A program made the translations under genes and the position numbers. From assembly GCA_016715105.1 (NCBI GenBank), contig JADKBO010000004.1, positions 62,001 through 126,000 of the forward strand: 64,000 nucleotides of DNA, given 5' to 3'. Positions 27,892 to 37,168 of this stretch are shown piece after piece. The notes under the pieces were generated by a model. The model worked only from the letters and a program-made list of their open reading frames with translations. It ran no database searches and was not told where the DNA came from. Source of the stretch: Saprospiraceae bacterium (GTDB taxonomy: Bacteria > Bacteroidota > Bacteroidia > Chitinophagales > Saprospiraceae). Every line of letters starts with the position of its first letter. Position 1 is the first letter of the stretch.

Positions 27892-28794
27892 ATGTACAAA
27901 ACAAAGCGATTATTGATCGTATCAGCTTGTTTATTTGTTATATACACGGGCTCAGGACAAGAATTAAGCGTAGGAGCGGGTGTAGGAGCTTCTACTTATT
28001 GGGGTGATTTAAATTCTGGAGCAATTTTTCAAGATATCAAAAATAGCAGCGGTTTGCAAGGCCAGTTGTTTTTAACCTACCAACCTAGCAGAATTTTTAC
28101 CTTGAGGGGCAATCTGGCAGTTGGTAAAATAATGGGTGATGATGCTTTGTCTGAAAAAGTTTGGCAGAGAGAAAGAAATTTGAGTTTTCAAACCCGCCTG
28201 CTTGATTTTTCTGGCCGAGTCATGATACATCCATGGTCTATTCCTCTTAATGATTCCCACTTTGTTTTGACACCTTTTATTAGTTCAGGTTTATCTGTTT
28301 TTAATTTTGATCCAAGGACAACTTACAATGGCAACATGTATAGGCTTCAACCTTTGGGCACTGAGGGTCAGGGTATGCCTGGTTTTGGAGAAAAGTATCA
28401 GCTTACTCAGTTGAGTATTCCTATTGGTGGAGGACTCAAAATGCAAGTATCTGAACGAATGAGTGTGATCATTGAGTCTTATGCTCACAAAACATTTACA
28501 GATTATATTGATGATGTGGGTGCGCAATACGTGAATTATTTTGAATTACTGGCTGGAAATGGATTATTGGCTGCCCAGCTTTCAGACAGATCACCAGAAG
28601 CATTGGGTTTATCTGAACCAATCGATAGACCAACAGGATCAGCAAAAGGCGGAAAGTTTGGCGACTACTATTTTATGACTAGTGTGAGTGTCGTCTATAG
28701 ACTTGCGTCAAATAATAAAAGAAGGGTTTCTAAATTTGGTGGAGATAATGTTATTTGTCCTGACAGGTCTTCTTGGATTTTAAGAGGAAAGTGA
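27892..28794 (+). CDS. DUF6089-type outer-membrane beta-barrel protein
   Basis: 300 residues with signal peptide (about 1-22) and a pattern of alternating strands. The segments VGAGVGASTYWGDLN and TLRGNLAVGKIMGDD, and a C-terminus ending in YYFMTSVSVVYRL, match the DUF6089 family common in Bacteroidota. Function unknown; likely surface barrel. Transcribed divergently from the protease gene; the 255-base gap shows no gene. Confidence 0.75.
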   Translation: MYKTKRLLIVSACLFVIYTGSGQELSVGAGVGASTYWGDLNSGAIFQDIKNSSGLQGQLFLTYQPSRIFTLRGNLAVGKIMGDDALSEKVWQRERNLSFQTRLLDFSGRVMIHPWSIPLNDSHFVLTPFISSGLSVFNFDPRTTYNGNMYRLQPLGTEGQGMPGFGEKYQLTQLSIPIGGGLKMQVSERMSVIIESYAHKTFTDYIDDVGAQYVNYFELLAGNGLLAAQLSDRSPEALGLSEPIDRPTGSAKGGKFGDYYFMTSVSVVYRLASNNKRRVSKFGGDNVICPDRSSWILRGK

Positions 28795-28872
28795 TCAAAC
28801 ACTTGCCGTGATTTGTGTGTTGTAGTCATTCATGGAGCGTTTTGCTAAAATTACCATCTATAATTGTACCAT

Positions 28873-30258
28873 ATGAATCGATCATTATTTTTTGTTATTG
28901 CTTGCCTTTCTTTTACAAATGCTTTTTCCCAAAATTCTGTGGTGTTGGATGAAGTTACTAGTGGACTTTCAAAACCAATTGGTATTGTAAATGATGGAAA
29001 ATCTAATTTTTTATATGTGGTAGAACAAGGTGGAACGATCAAGAAATTTGATCCGATCCAAAAATCTTCACCAGAATTATTTGCTAATTTAACATCAAAA
29101 GTAAATAGTAATGGTGGTGAAAAAGGGTTACTTGGATTGGCATTCCACCCAAAGTATGATGAAAATGGCTTTTTCTTTGTAAACTATACAACTGCTTCGC
29201 AATCGATCATTGCTAGATTTAAGGCACTCAATGGTGTTTTTGATTTGGCATCTGAGAAAATAATTCTCTCCGTTGCACAACCTTTTTCAAACCACAATGC
29301 AGGTGATTTGGCGTTTGGACCAGATGGCTTTTTATATGTACCAATGGGTGATGGTGGAAGTGGTGGAGATCCTGGTAATAGGGCTCAAAATGGACAAGAA
29401 TTATTGGGAAAAATCCTTAGACTTGATATCAATACAGAAAACGCACCTTACCTCATCCCTGCGGACAATCCTTTTGTAAGTTTTTCTACTGTAAAGCCAG
29501 AGATTTGGGCATTGGGCTTGAGAAATCCTTGGAGAATAAGTTTCACAAAAGGAGGTGATTTGTACATTGCTGATGTGGGACAAGATAAAATGGAGGAAAT
29601 CAATTTTCACGCTGCAAATGATAATTCGGGATTAAATTACGGATGGCGATGTAAAGAGGGAACTGACAATTACAATACCAATGGTTGTGGAGACCTCAGT
29701 CGTTTTACAAACCCTATCCACACCTATTTACACAGTTCCTCAAATGGTTGTTCGGTAACAGGTGGTCATGTGTATGAAGGAAGTATGGAATCATTGAAAG
29801 GGAAATACTTTTTTGGTGACTTCTGTTCTGGTAAAATGTGGTGGTTGACTAATGTATCGGGCGTAGTCAATACCGAGGAAGTGTTTAATATGGGGGGAGG
29901 TCAACTTTCAGCGTTTGGTCTTTCTACTACGGGTGAGATTTATGTTACTGGGTACAACCAAGGAGACATTTATAAAATCAATGACCCAACTACAGGCTTT
30001 GATGACCTTAATCAGCCATCTTCTGACATTGTAGCTTATCCCAATCCTACCAATGGAAAGATTTTCATCGAATCTGATTTTCTTAAAAAGAATCCGCTAT
30101 TAATTTTACATGATGCTACTGGTCGAGAAGTGCTCAACACCAAGGTTTCGAATAATTCTAAAGTTGAATTGGACATGGCATTATTTCCAAAAGGGGTTTA
30201 TCTCCTCAGTTTAAGAAATGAAAATACATGGATCAGTTCCAAAATCATCAATGAATAA
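28873..30258 (+). CDS. PQQ-type glucose/sorbosone dehydrogenase-like protein with T9SS tail
   Basis: Six-bladed beta-propeller of the GSDH family, soluble quinoprotein sugar dehydrogenases. Diagnostic pieces: LLGLAFHPKYDENGFFFV, MGDGGSGGDPGNRAQN, GLRNPWRISF and DVGQDKMEEIN. Signal peptide at 1-20 (ends NAFSQ). The last 75 residues are a type-A sorting domain starting AYPNPTNGKIFI, so it is exported by the type IX system to the surface. ATG 28873 is taken over an upstream TTG at 28864. 461 residues. The true substrate of such T9SS-borne propellers is not known. Confidence 0.88.
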   Translation: MNRSLFFVIACLSFTNAFSQNSVVLDEVTSGLSKPIGIVNDGKSNFLYVVEQGGTIKKFDPIQKSSPELFANLTSKVNSNGGEKGLLGLAFHPKYDENGFFFVNYTTASQSIIARFKALNGVFDLASEKIILSVAQPFSNHNAGDLAFGPDGFLYVPMGDGGSGGDPGNRAQNGQELLGKILRLDINTENAPYLIPADNPFVSFSTVKPEIWALGLRNPWRISFTKGGDLYIADVGQDKMEEINFHAANDNSGLNYGWRCKEGTDNYNTNGCGDLSRFTNPIHTYLHSSSNGCSVTGGHVYEGSMESLKGKYFFGDFCSGKMWWLTNVSGVVNTEEVFNMGGGQLSAFGLSTTGEIYVTGYNQGDIYKINDPTTGFDDLNQPSSDIVAYPNPTNGKIFIESDFLKKNPLLILHDATGREVLNTKVSNNSKVELDMALFPKGVYLLSLRNENTWISSKIINE

Positions 30259-30295
30259 AAGGTGCTTAAATTTCTTTGCAAGGATTTGACTATTT

Positions 30296-32159
30296 CTATA
30301 CCTTATTTCCTTTGAGTGCAAGCGCTACGGCTCGGTCCATGGCTCTTTCTGCTAAAGGTCGGGAATAGTTGTTTAATTCATCCATCGCGCTTAAGATTTT
30401 ATCCTTTTCCTCTTGTTTAACCATGTTTTGCAACATTTCAGCTTTTGCCGCTAGGGTAATGATTTCGCTTTCAGAGAATATATCTACGTTTTGCTTTACA
30501 AATTTATCAGTTGCATTCAAGACCATGTTTGCTTCCACTATTGCTTCTTTGATAGATCTTTGACTCATATCTTTTTCAGCATTGCGAATGGAATCCAATA
30601 ACATGAGAGCCATTTCTTCTTCACTGATACCATAAGCAGATTTGATTTCAACTTGAGTTGCCTTATTTGACCTCAATTCTTTTGCCCGAACTGTCAATAT
30701 GCCATCAGCATCGAGAATAAAAGCAATTTCAATTTTGGGCATTCCAGCAACCATTGGAGGAATATCTTTCAATATGAATTCCCCAAGTTTTCTATTGTTT
30801 TCCACCAATTCACGCTCTCCTTGATAAACAGTAACCCTCAGATTACTTTGACCATCCACAGAAGTTGTGTAGTTTCTAGCTGCTCTGATTGGGACCTTAC
30901 TATTGCGCGGAATGATGGTATCCATCAAACCCCCGACTGTCTCAATGCCGAGTGAAAGTGGAGTTACGTCGAGCAATAATAAATCTTTGCGATTACCTGC
31001 TAAAATATCTGCCTGAATAGCTGCGCCTAATGCAACAACTTCATCGGGATCAACGCCAGTAAAGGGAGTTTTTCCAAAAAACTTTTCGACTTCTTTGTAA
31101 ACCTTTGGCACTCTGGTAGATCCCCCAACCATTACCACAAGATCAATGTCTTTGGTGGATAATTCTGCATCCTTCAAAGCCTGTTCGCAAGAAGTGATGG
31201 TTTTTTTGACCAGACTTTCAATTAAATTATCAAAAGTTTCCCTTGAAATTTCTACATTCAAGTCATTGATTACTGAGAGCGTTTGATTCTGTGCTCAGTA
31301 GTTTTTTGGCTTTAATTGCAGCCATTCTCAACGTTTGATTGTAATCATTTGCAGAGAAAGACGATTCATTTAGCGCATATTTTTCTTTCCAATGGTCAAC
31401 AATGAGTTGGTCAAAATCGTCGCCACCCAAATGCGTATCTCCATGTGTGGATAAGACTTCAAAAATGCCATCTTCTACTTTGAGGATGGAAATATCAAAA
31501 GTACCACCGCCTAAATCATAAACAGCAATTGTTTTTTCCTCAGTTCTCGACAAACCTACACCATAACCTAAACTAGCAGCCGTAGGTTCATTGACAATTC
31601 TCAAAACATCCAATCCTGCTAATTTTCCAGCATCTCTTGTTGCTTGCCTCTGAGCATCATTGAAATAAGCAGGAACCGTTATTACACAAGCATTCACCTC
31701 TTGTTTAAGGAAATCTTGAGCTCTTTTCTTGAGTTCTTTCAATATCAAAGCACTCAAATCGATGGGTGTAAGTATTTCTTCACCAACCTGAATCCTTACT
31801 AAAGCCTCTTCAGATTCTGGAGCTATCACTTTGTAGCCATGATCATTACCGTCTGCCATCACATCATTGTAAGATCTACCCATCATTCTCTTGATGGAAT
31901 AAATGGTTCTTTCTGGATGGATGGTCTGCATCTCTACAGCAGCATCACCAATAATCGCTTCGTTTTGCTCATTGAAATAAATAACTGACGGCACCAATGT
32001 CCTTTTACCACTTGCATCTGGGATGGCTTTTGCTTGCCCATTTTCTATATAGGACACTAAACTATTGGTTGTACCCAGGTCAATGCCAATGATGGTTTTT
32101 GACAAATTTTGGTCTGAAGTTTTTATTTCACCACTGGTGATGTCTATTGGTATTTTCAT
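30296..32159 (-). CDS. hscA: HscA-type Hsp70 chaperone for Fe-S cluster assembly, one frameshift
   Basis: Hsp70 that drives cluster transfer from IscU. The N-terminal extension MKIPIDITSGEI followed by IGIDLGTTNSLVSYI, and the ending LAERAMDRAVALALKG, fit Bacteroidota HscA better than DnaK; phosphate loops VYDLGGGTFDIS and VMVGGSTRVP are present, linker LLLLDVTPLSLG. The frame is broken near 31282-31284: the first part ends SNALSNQ-stop, the second (to 30296) resumes at SVINDLNVEISRETF. Removing one A from the AAA in TCAAACG would restore STLSVINDL. Sequence error is likely for such a gene, but not proven. hscB and iscU are not adjacent. Confidence 0.82.
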
Positions 32160-32211
32160 GATTTTAGTCTAAACTGCGTATCTATACGGAGATTTTGGGA
32201 TATTAACGGCA

Positions 32212-32242
32212 CAAACATAGGAACAACTAAAGTGGCATACAA
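32212..32242 (-). promoter_or_regulatory. Candidate hscA promoter
   Basis: Leftward TATGTTTG (32219-32212) with TTG at 32242-32240, 20 bases upstream, fits the Bacteroidota promoter pattern and sits about 55 bases ahead of the hscA ATG. Confidence 0.45.
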
Positions 32243-32244
32243 GT

Positions 32245-32748
32245 TTATTTCACAAGTTTCTCCATTACAAAATCATCCATGACATAACCATTTCCTATTT
32301 CAAGGACCATTTCTTTTTTGACATAAAAGCCATTTGCAAGATAGAAATCCACGGATTTGTTATGTTTGTTTACATTCAATTGTAAATATTGAATGTTAGC
32401 ATTCCTTGCAGCATCTTCTGCCGCCTGAATCAATTTTTTCCCAGCACCTTTGCCATGATAATCAGGGTGAACATATAGTTTATGCACTTTGGTATAAGGT
32501 TCAGATTCGTTTAGTGCTAAGTTTTCATAAGAGATAAAACCAAAAGTTTTGTTTTTATCTACAATGACCACAAACCTTACTCCGTTATCCATTTGAGCGG
32601 CTATAGTATCAACATTATACATTAAGTCCAACATATAACTTATTTGACCTTGACTCAAAATGTTTTGGTATGTTTTAGGCCAAGTTTGCCTGGCGATTTC
32701 AATAATTTCTTGAATATTTTCTATTTGAGCTAGTTTGGTAGTATACAC
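32245..32748 (-). CDS. GNAT family N-acetyltransferase
   Basis: 167 residues with the acetyl-CoA pyrophosphate loop in KLYVHPDYHGKGAGKKLIQAAEDAA (motif A) and the C-terminal LNVNKHNKSVDFYLANGFYVKKE (motif B), both standard for GNAT enzymes. Substrate unknown. Upstream of hscA on the same strand with 85 bases between, where hscA has its own promoter. Confidence 0.85.
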   Translation of the reverse strand: MYTTKLAQIENIQEIIEIARQTWPKTYQNILSQGQISYMLDLMYNVDTIAAQMDNGVRFVVIVDKNKTFGFISYENLALNESEPYTKVHKLYVHPDYHGKGAGKKLIQAAEDAARNANIQYLQLNVNKHNKSVDFYLANGFYVKKEMVLEIGNGYVMDDFVMEKLVK

Positions 32749-32779
32749 ATTTAATCAATTTTATTATAAGTAGTTACAA

Positions 32780-32804
32780 ATTACAAAAAATTGTAATATA
32801 TTTG
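32780..32804 (+). promoter_or_regulatory. LysM gene promoter: ATTACAA-N4-TTGTAAT next to -7 box
   Basis: ATTACAA (32780-32786), four A, TTGTAAT (32791-32797), with the right arm sharing its last base with the -7 box TATATTTG (32797-32804). The ATG follows at 32824. Same arms and spacer length as upstream of ftsK. Confidence 0.55.
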
Positions 32805-32823
32805 TCTTCTCAAACCGAATTAC

Positions 32824-33639
32824 ATGAAAACGAATCACTTTATGATGATTGTCTTGGCATTGCTGCCTATGACCATATTTGCACAAAATAAAACGACTGA
32901 ACTAGATTTGCAAATGACTGAAAAAGGCTTTCCTTTTGTGGAGTGCAATTTAGGTCAATTTGGTACACTGTACAATATTTCAAAAACATTCTCTATTCCC
33001 TTGACAAGAATTCAAGATGCCAATGGGATCAATGATGCTACAGAAGTTCAGGCAGATAAGATGCTGAGAGTACCCATTAATACCGACTTACTCAGAAACA
33101 ATTTTAAATCTGGAGTCAAGTTATTTTACACGGTTAGACCGGGTGAGACTTTGTACCGCATTGCAAAGGTTTACTTCAAAAGAGAAGTAAAAGATGTGAT
33201 GCAGCTCAATGGCATGGCTGATGGTCAACTTCAATTGGGTAAACGATTGTTGATAGGTTATTACCTATCAGAAGGTAGTGATGTTCCACAAGAAGTTGCA
33301 GTGGAAGAAAAGCCTGATACAGTAGTAGGACCACCAGTAATTTGGGTGAAGGAGCGAGGAATCGCATTGTGGAATAAAGTGCAAAGCCATTCAGGTAAAC
33401 GATTTGTATTACATGGATCTGCAAAAATCAATACAGATGTTGAATTATACAACCCACATATGCGTAGATCCGTTCGTGCAAAGGTAGTAGGCAGAATTCC
33501 AGACGGTACTTATGCCAAAGATATTGACATTATTCTTTCATCTGCTACGGCCAGTGCTTTGGGAGCCCTCGATGCTCGATTTATGGTGGAAATGCGGTAT
33601 GCTAATACTGCAGACCAAAGTATATCATCGGCAAGATAG
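32824..33639 (+). CDS. Secreted LysM-repeat protein
   Basis: Signal peptide (1-20, ends IFAQ), two LysM-like units (about 33-75: GQFGTLYNISKTFSI; about 100-145: YTVRPGETLYRIAKVYF) for peptidoglycan binding, then a C-terminal domain (about 175-265) starting KRFVLHGSAKINTDVELYNP that looks like the small double-psi barrel found in RlpA-like proteins. 271 residues. Probably periplasmic or wall-associated. Function beyond binding is not evident. Confidence 0.8.
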   Translation: MKTNHFMMIVLALLPMTIFAQNKTTELDLQMTEKGFPFVECNLGQFGTLYNISKTFSIPLTRIQDANGINDATEVQADKMLRVPINTDLLRNNFKSGVKLFYTVRPGETLYRIAKVYFKREVKDVMQLNGMADGQLQLGKRLLIGYYLSEGSDVPQEVAVEEKPDTVVGPPVIWVKERGIALWNKVQSHSGKRFVLHGSAKINTDVELYNPHMRRSVRAKVVGRIPDGTYAKDIDIILSSATASALGALDARFMVEMRYANTADQSISSAR

Positions 33640-33670
33640 ATATGAATGTAATATGTTAGCGGTGCAATGT

Positions 33671-34112
33671 TTAAAGCGCTTCAACTTCAGAAAGAGAAAG
33701 TCCAGTAGTTTCTGCTATTTCCTTGTTTGTGAAAATTCCTCGTTTCTTTAATTTCTGAGCTACTGCTTTTAATTTTTCGTCTCTATCGCTTTACCTCTTG
33801 CTTCTCCTCTTGCTTCTGCATCTATTCTATACATTTCTCGCGTCCGAATGCCATCAAGGTATTTGTCATAAGCCAATAATTGTTCCGGAGTATAATTGCT
33901 TTCTTTTAGTCAGTTCTATTGCCTCCAATATTTCAGGCGGTAGCGGGAAGTTTTCGTTGTTCATGCTCAATAGTTTATGCATTTCAGATAAGTAACGCAA
34001 CCAAAGGACTGTAAGTTTCTTATCAATGGGATTTTTGGAAGTGAATTTTGGAAGTTCTACAAAAATCAAATGTAGGGCATCTAAAGTTTTCGAAGGGTCT
34101 TTTTGATGTTTC
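33671..34112 (-). pseudogene. Rpn-family nuclease gene, 3' fragment beyond the IS66 insertion
   Basis: C-terminal half of a PD-(D/E)XK recombination-promoting nuclease/putative transposase. It begins at the target duplication and reads KHQKDPSKTLDALHLIFVELPKF, LWLRYLSEMHKLL, LPPEILEAIELT. Two more frameshifts follow: near 33905 (one extra A) and near 33790, after which the reading goes YTPEQLLAYDKYLDGIRTRE and finally EIAETTGLSLSEVEAL ending at the TAA at 33671-33673. Matches in frame with the 5' fragment at 36278-36695 once the element and one duplication copy are removed. Confidence 0.75.
34105..34112. repeat. Target site duplication of the IS66 element (left copy)
   Basis: GATGTTTC (plus strand), identical to 36278-36285. 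Eight bases is the duplication size typical of IS66 insertion. Confidence 0.8.
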
Positions 34113-34132
34113 GTATCCATCCGAGCAACTAC
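34113..34132. repeat. IS66 terminal inverted repeat, left
   Basis: GTATCCATCCGAGCAAC opens the element; it matches the right end (GTACCCATCCGAGCAAC read inwards) at 16 of 17 positions. Confidence 0.8.
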
Positions 34133-35534
34133 ACCTGCTGCACCTTACCTATTGGTAATAAATTAGATAATTCCGACATTTTGGTTCTGGGTTTCTCTAT
34201 ACATTTTCAACCATTCATTTGGATTCAGCTTTGCAAGTCCCATAAAGGAATAAATCATTGCAATTCTTTTGCACCATCATGAGACCCGGCAAATAAGTAA
34301 TTTTTTTCTCCTAAGGCTAGTGGCCTGATTTTATTTTCTATCAGGTTATTATCTATTTCTAGTCTGCCATCCTCAAGAAGATTGTATAATTTATGCCACT
34401 GTGATTGGGTGTAAGACATCGCCTTACCAATTGCACTTTTTGGCAACACTTTAACATTCTTCCTCGACCCAAGATTTTAAATTATCCAGATGTGGCTTGA
34501 CTTTGGCTAACCTGTCTATTTTCTATCTAGGGGATTCATTGATTTATTGGCCCTTTCTATTTCATAGATATTTGAAAGATTACTAAGGCAATTCTGGCGT
34601 TTTTTATCATTGCTTAATGCCTCATGATAATACCTTCGGGCATGTGCCAAACACCCTGCAATTTGGATTCCTTCCAGTGTTGCAATTTTATCATATACGC
34701 CAAGCCATCGCATTGAAGCCACCCATTATAGTTTTCCAATGCTTCTTTGGGACCGTGCATACCTCGGCCCTTTCTGTAATCAAATAAAACAAGTCTTCTT
34801 TCAGGACTGCGATAAACCCACTGATATCCTTGATGCGTACTTCCTGGTTTGTCGCTATCTAATACTTTAATGGGATTCATCAACTTGTAAATATCCACTT
34901 GATAATACTTGTCTTTTTAATTCTTCGTGCAAGGGCTCTATTAGAGTGCAACAGGCCACAAACCAGTCATTGATTGTGCTTGGCTTACATTCAGTCAAAT
35001 TCCCTTTTGAATATTTGAATCTGCCTGTAAAACGGCAAGTGATCTATAAACTTGCTTACAATTAGATGACTTAACAAACTGGCCTCTGCTATCCCTTTTC
35101 TATAGGTCTTGAAGGTAGTTTACCTATGATAATTCCTTCTTTTGGGGTAAAGCGTATTTTGGACGAATAATTCTTTTCTTTACAAGACTGCCGCAGTGTA
35201 TTCCTAATGTTCCGGTGATTTCTTCTCCGTTTTTTTCATCCAGTCACATCTTGATCTGGTTTCAATTATAACTTCTATGACCGGTAGATGATCAGGGAAT
35301 CTCGTTGCGTCCTTCGTGTTTCTTACTAGGTTTTTCCTTTCGTAACTGATGATCTCTTTTGTCTGCTCACGGCCCTTGGCCGAGACAAATCTTCAAATAA
35401 GCTCAATTGACCAGGTGTAACATTTTCTGTTCAAAACGCTCTTTTAGCACCAAATATAAGCGCGCAACTGGTCCAACTCACGCTTTAACTGCGCATTTTG
35501 CATTGTTAATTCGGCTATTTGAGCTGTAATTCAT
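34129..35534 (-). pseudogene. tnpC: IS66 transposase TnpC remnant
   Basis: Pieces of the IS66 DDE transposase spread over all three minus-strand frames: N-terminal QIAELTMQNAQLKRELDQL, then KRIIRPKYALPQKKE, the middle GIQIAGCLAHARRYYHEAL (near 34650), and the C-terminal RLEIDNNLIENKIRPLALG plus NYLFAGSHDGA (near 34300-34350), which includes the catalytic Glu of N-(L)-I-E-N. The end MSELSNLLPIGKV stops at 34129. Many indels and stops; clearly nonfunctional. Confidence 0.8.
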
Positions 35535-35564
35535 GATGTAAATTTAAATATGTATCTACATCGA

Positions 35565-35582
35565 ATTACAATTTATTGTAAT
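35565..35582. promoter_or_regulatory. Third copy of ATTACAA-N4-TTGTAAT, inside the IS66 remnant
   Basis: ATTACAA, TTTA, TTGTAAT. It sits about 30 bases upstream of the tnpC start (35534, minus strand), a promoter-like place. Same arms and spacer length as the copies upstream of ftsK and the LysM gene. Confidence 0.45.
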
Positions 35583-35720
35583 GTTTTATCCCATTACACC
35601 ACTTTTTGTTAGCAAGTAACGTGTTTTTGTCGTAAACCAACCAAGCTTATTCCACTCATCAACATGACCAAATGTTGGTAGGCTATTTCCTACTTGGGGA
35701 TTGTATCCCCTTGCAAATTC

Positions 35721-35942
35721 TCAAAACTCCACGCTCCAATCTTTTACTATACAATGCAAATCCATCCTTATCCCAGCACATTTTACAATCTGTCTATTTT
35801 CCAAAAAGACATAAACATCACCACTCAATGGATCATTGTTTAATTCATTGCGCACAATGCCAGCCAAGCCATTATACCCCTTACGCATATCGGCACTTAG
35901 AGTATATATGAAAACCTTTGATGATGAAACCCAATCACACAA
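35721..35942 (-). pseudogene. tnpB: IS66 accessory protein TnpB remnant
   Basis: Reads FIYTLSADMRKGYNGLAGIV and DVYVFLENRQ, the conserved core of the IS66 Orf2/TnpB family (T-D-M-R-K-x-x-x-G-L). The native start and the C-terminal lysine-rich part are lost: the frame stops at VEF after the core. Confidence 0.75.
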
Positions 35943-36032
35943 CAGCTCCTTTATCTGGAGTAATATTTGGTTGGTACCAGGTTAATGACAATACCATTTG
36001 TCAATGTTATAAAAGACACTTTCTGATGAATC

Positions 36033-36208
36033 TCAACAGGATTTGAAATAGTGATAAACGATTTTGGTAATTCTTTTCGAACTTTTACGTCGCCAATAAT
36101 CCAAAGAACTAGAATGAAATGGTTTATCTATACTGAATTCAGTGGCGGATTTCCTGACAACTTCCATTCTTCGCCATGCAGCAATCTGCTCTTTTGTATC
36201 TTCCCTGC
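36033..36208 (-). pseudogene. tnpA: IS66 accessory protein TnpA remnant
   Basis: Fragment with EQIAAWRRMEVVRKSATEF and SLDYWRRKSSKRITKI; resembles the N-terminal helix-turn-helix region of IS66 Orf1, but short, without a start and ended by TGA at 36033. Call rests mainly on position at the element's right end. Confidence 0.45.
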
Positions 36209-36257
36209 ATATTTATTTTTGACCAAAATTAACAGGTCAATAATTATTGGACAATAT

Positions 36258-36277
36258 GGGGTTGCTCGGATGGGTAC
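36258..36277. repeat. IS66 terminal inverted repeat, right
   Basis: Plus strand GTTGCTCGGATGGGTAC closes the element at 36277; inverted partner of 34113-34132 with one mismatch in the outer 17 bases. Confidence 0.8.
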
Positions 36278-36285
36278 GATGTTTC
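36278..36285. repeat. Target site duplication of the IS66 element (right copy)
   Basis: GATGTTTC, identical to 34105-34112. Confidence 0.8.
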
Positions 36286-36695
36286 ATTTGATAATGATGA
36301 TACCAATCTTGAGTTTCTTTATCAAATTTTTCATTTACAATAGATAGCGCATAAACAGGCATGAGTTCAATGTAATTCACGCCCTTTAACAATTGGCGAT
36401 AAAAGACTTTGGTTGCATTAAATAAAACTCTGTTTATAAAGGCATCAGTCCAAAACATTTGCATTTCTACAATAAATTGTCTTCCAAAAGAATCACGACA
36501 CCTAACATCTACAATGGAATTTTTCAATATTGCCGGGGATTCAGGTATGAGTTCGGTTTGCATATATTCAATTTCCAGAATCTCTTGACCTGTTTCAAGG
36601 GGCAATAAAGCATTCAAAAAAGAAATGGTAATTTTGGGATGTTCGCCAAACACTCGTTTGAATATTAAGTCATTTTTCGGGTCTAAATATCTCAT
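36278..36695 (-). pseudogene. Rpn-family nuclease gene, 5' fragment interrupted by IS66
   Basis: N-terminal half of a Rpn-type PD-(D/E)XK nuclease: MRYLDPKNDLIFKRVFGEHP, then the nuclease motifs with Asp in VDVRCRDSFGR and QFIVEMQM (E-x-Q), then INRVLFNATKVFYRQL and DWYHHYQMKH. After KH the frame enters the element and stops at 36237. Joining codons across the element gives WYHHYQMKHQKDPSKTL, continuing into the 3' fragment. RpnA-type proteins are DNA endonucleases that can raise recombination; this copy is broken. Confidence 0.8.
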
Positions 36696-37168
36696 CTTTC
36701 AATAGTTTTTCAAAATCAAATATAAATCGAAGAGATAATAGGTAGATAGAAATTATCCGTAATTAAACGTTTATAATCGTTTAGAAACGGATAGATGGAA
36801 TTTCTAAGAATGCAATACTAAGAATGTCTTGCTTTCATTATTTCAATGGTTAGGAAGTAATTTTAGATACTTCTCTGGACGAGAGACGAAAGATGAAAGA
36901 CGAAAGTTCAATAAATGCCACCAAACTAACCTAGTTGGAAAAATAGTTTTATTTTTTTCAAGTTTGCCTTACTCCCGAACTTTGAAATAATAAAATCGCA
37001 CATAAAAAAGTTACTTTTTTTCTAAATGAAAGGTACTAATGAAGAATTGGAAAGAGTCAGTATTTGACATTTAAAATAGGCTTTAACTCTGTTTTCTGAT
37101 ACCTATGGGGTAATAAAGCAATCTTTCTTTCTTCTTTTCTCTTTCGTCTTTTTTCTTCCGAACCATTA
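36696..37168. other. Intergenic region with opposed polypurine and polypyrimidine tracts
   Basis: No gene seen in 473 bases. A purine-rich tract built on GACGAAAGA-like units occupies 36880-36906, and a pyrimidine-rich tract with its reverse-complement theme (TCTTTCGTC) occupies 37122-37160. The two are opposed in orientation. Confidence 0.5.

Larger units (their letters stand above)
34113..36277 (-). mobile_element. Decayed IS66-family insertion sequence
   Basis: 2165-bp element bounded by imperfect terminal inverted repeats (34113-34132 and 36258-36277; outer bases GTA(T/C)CCATCCGAGCAAC) and flanked by an 8-bp duplication. It carries remnants of tnpA, tnpB and tnpC on the minus strand, in that order from the right end, as in IS66. 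All three genes have stops or frameshifts, so it is not autonomously active. It sits inside an Rpn-type nuclease gene. Confidence 0.85.
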
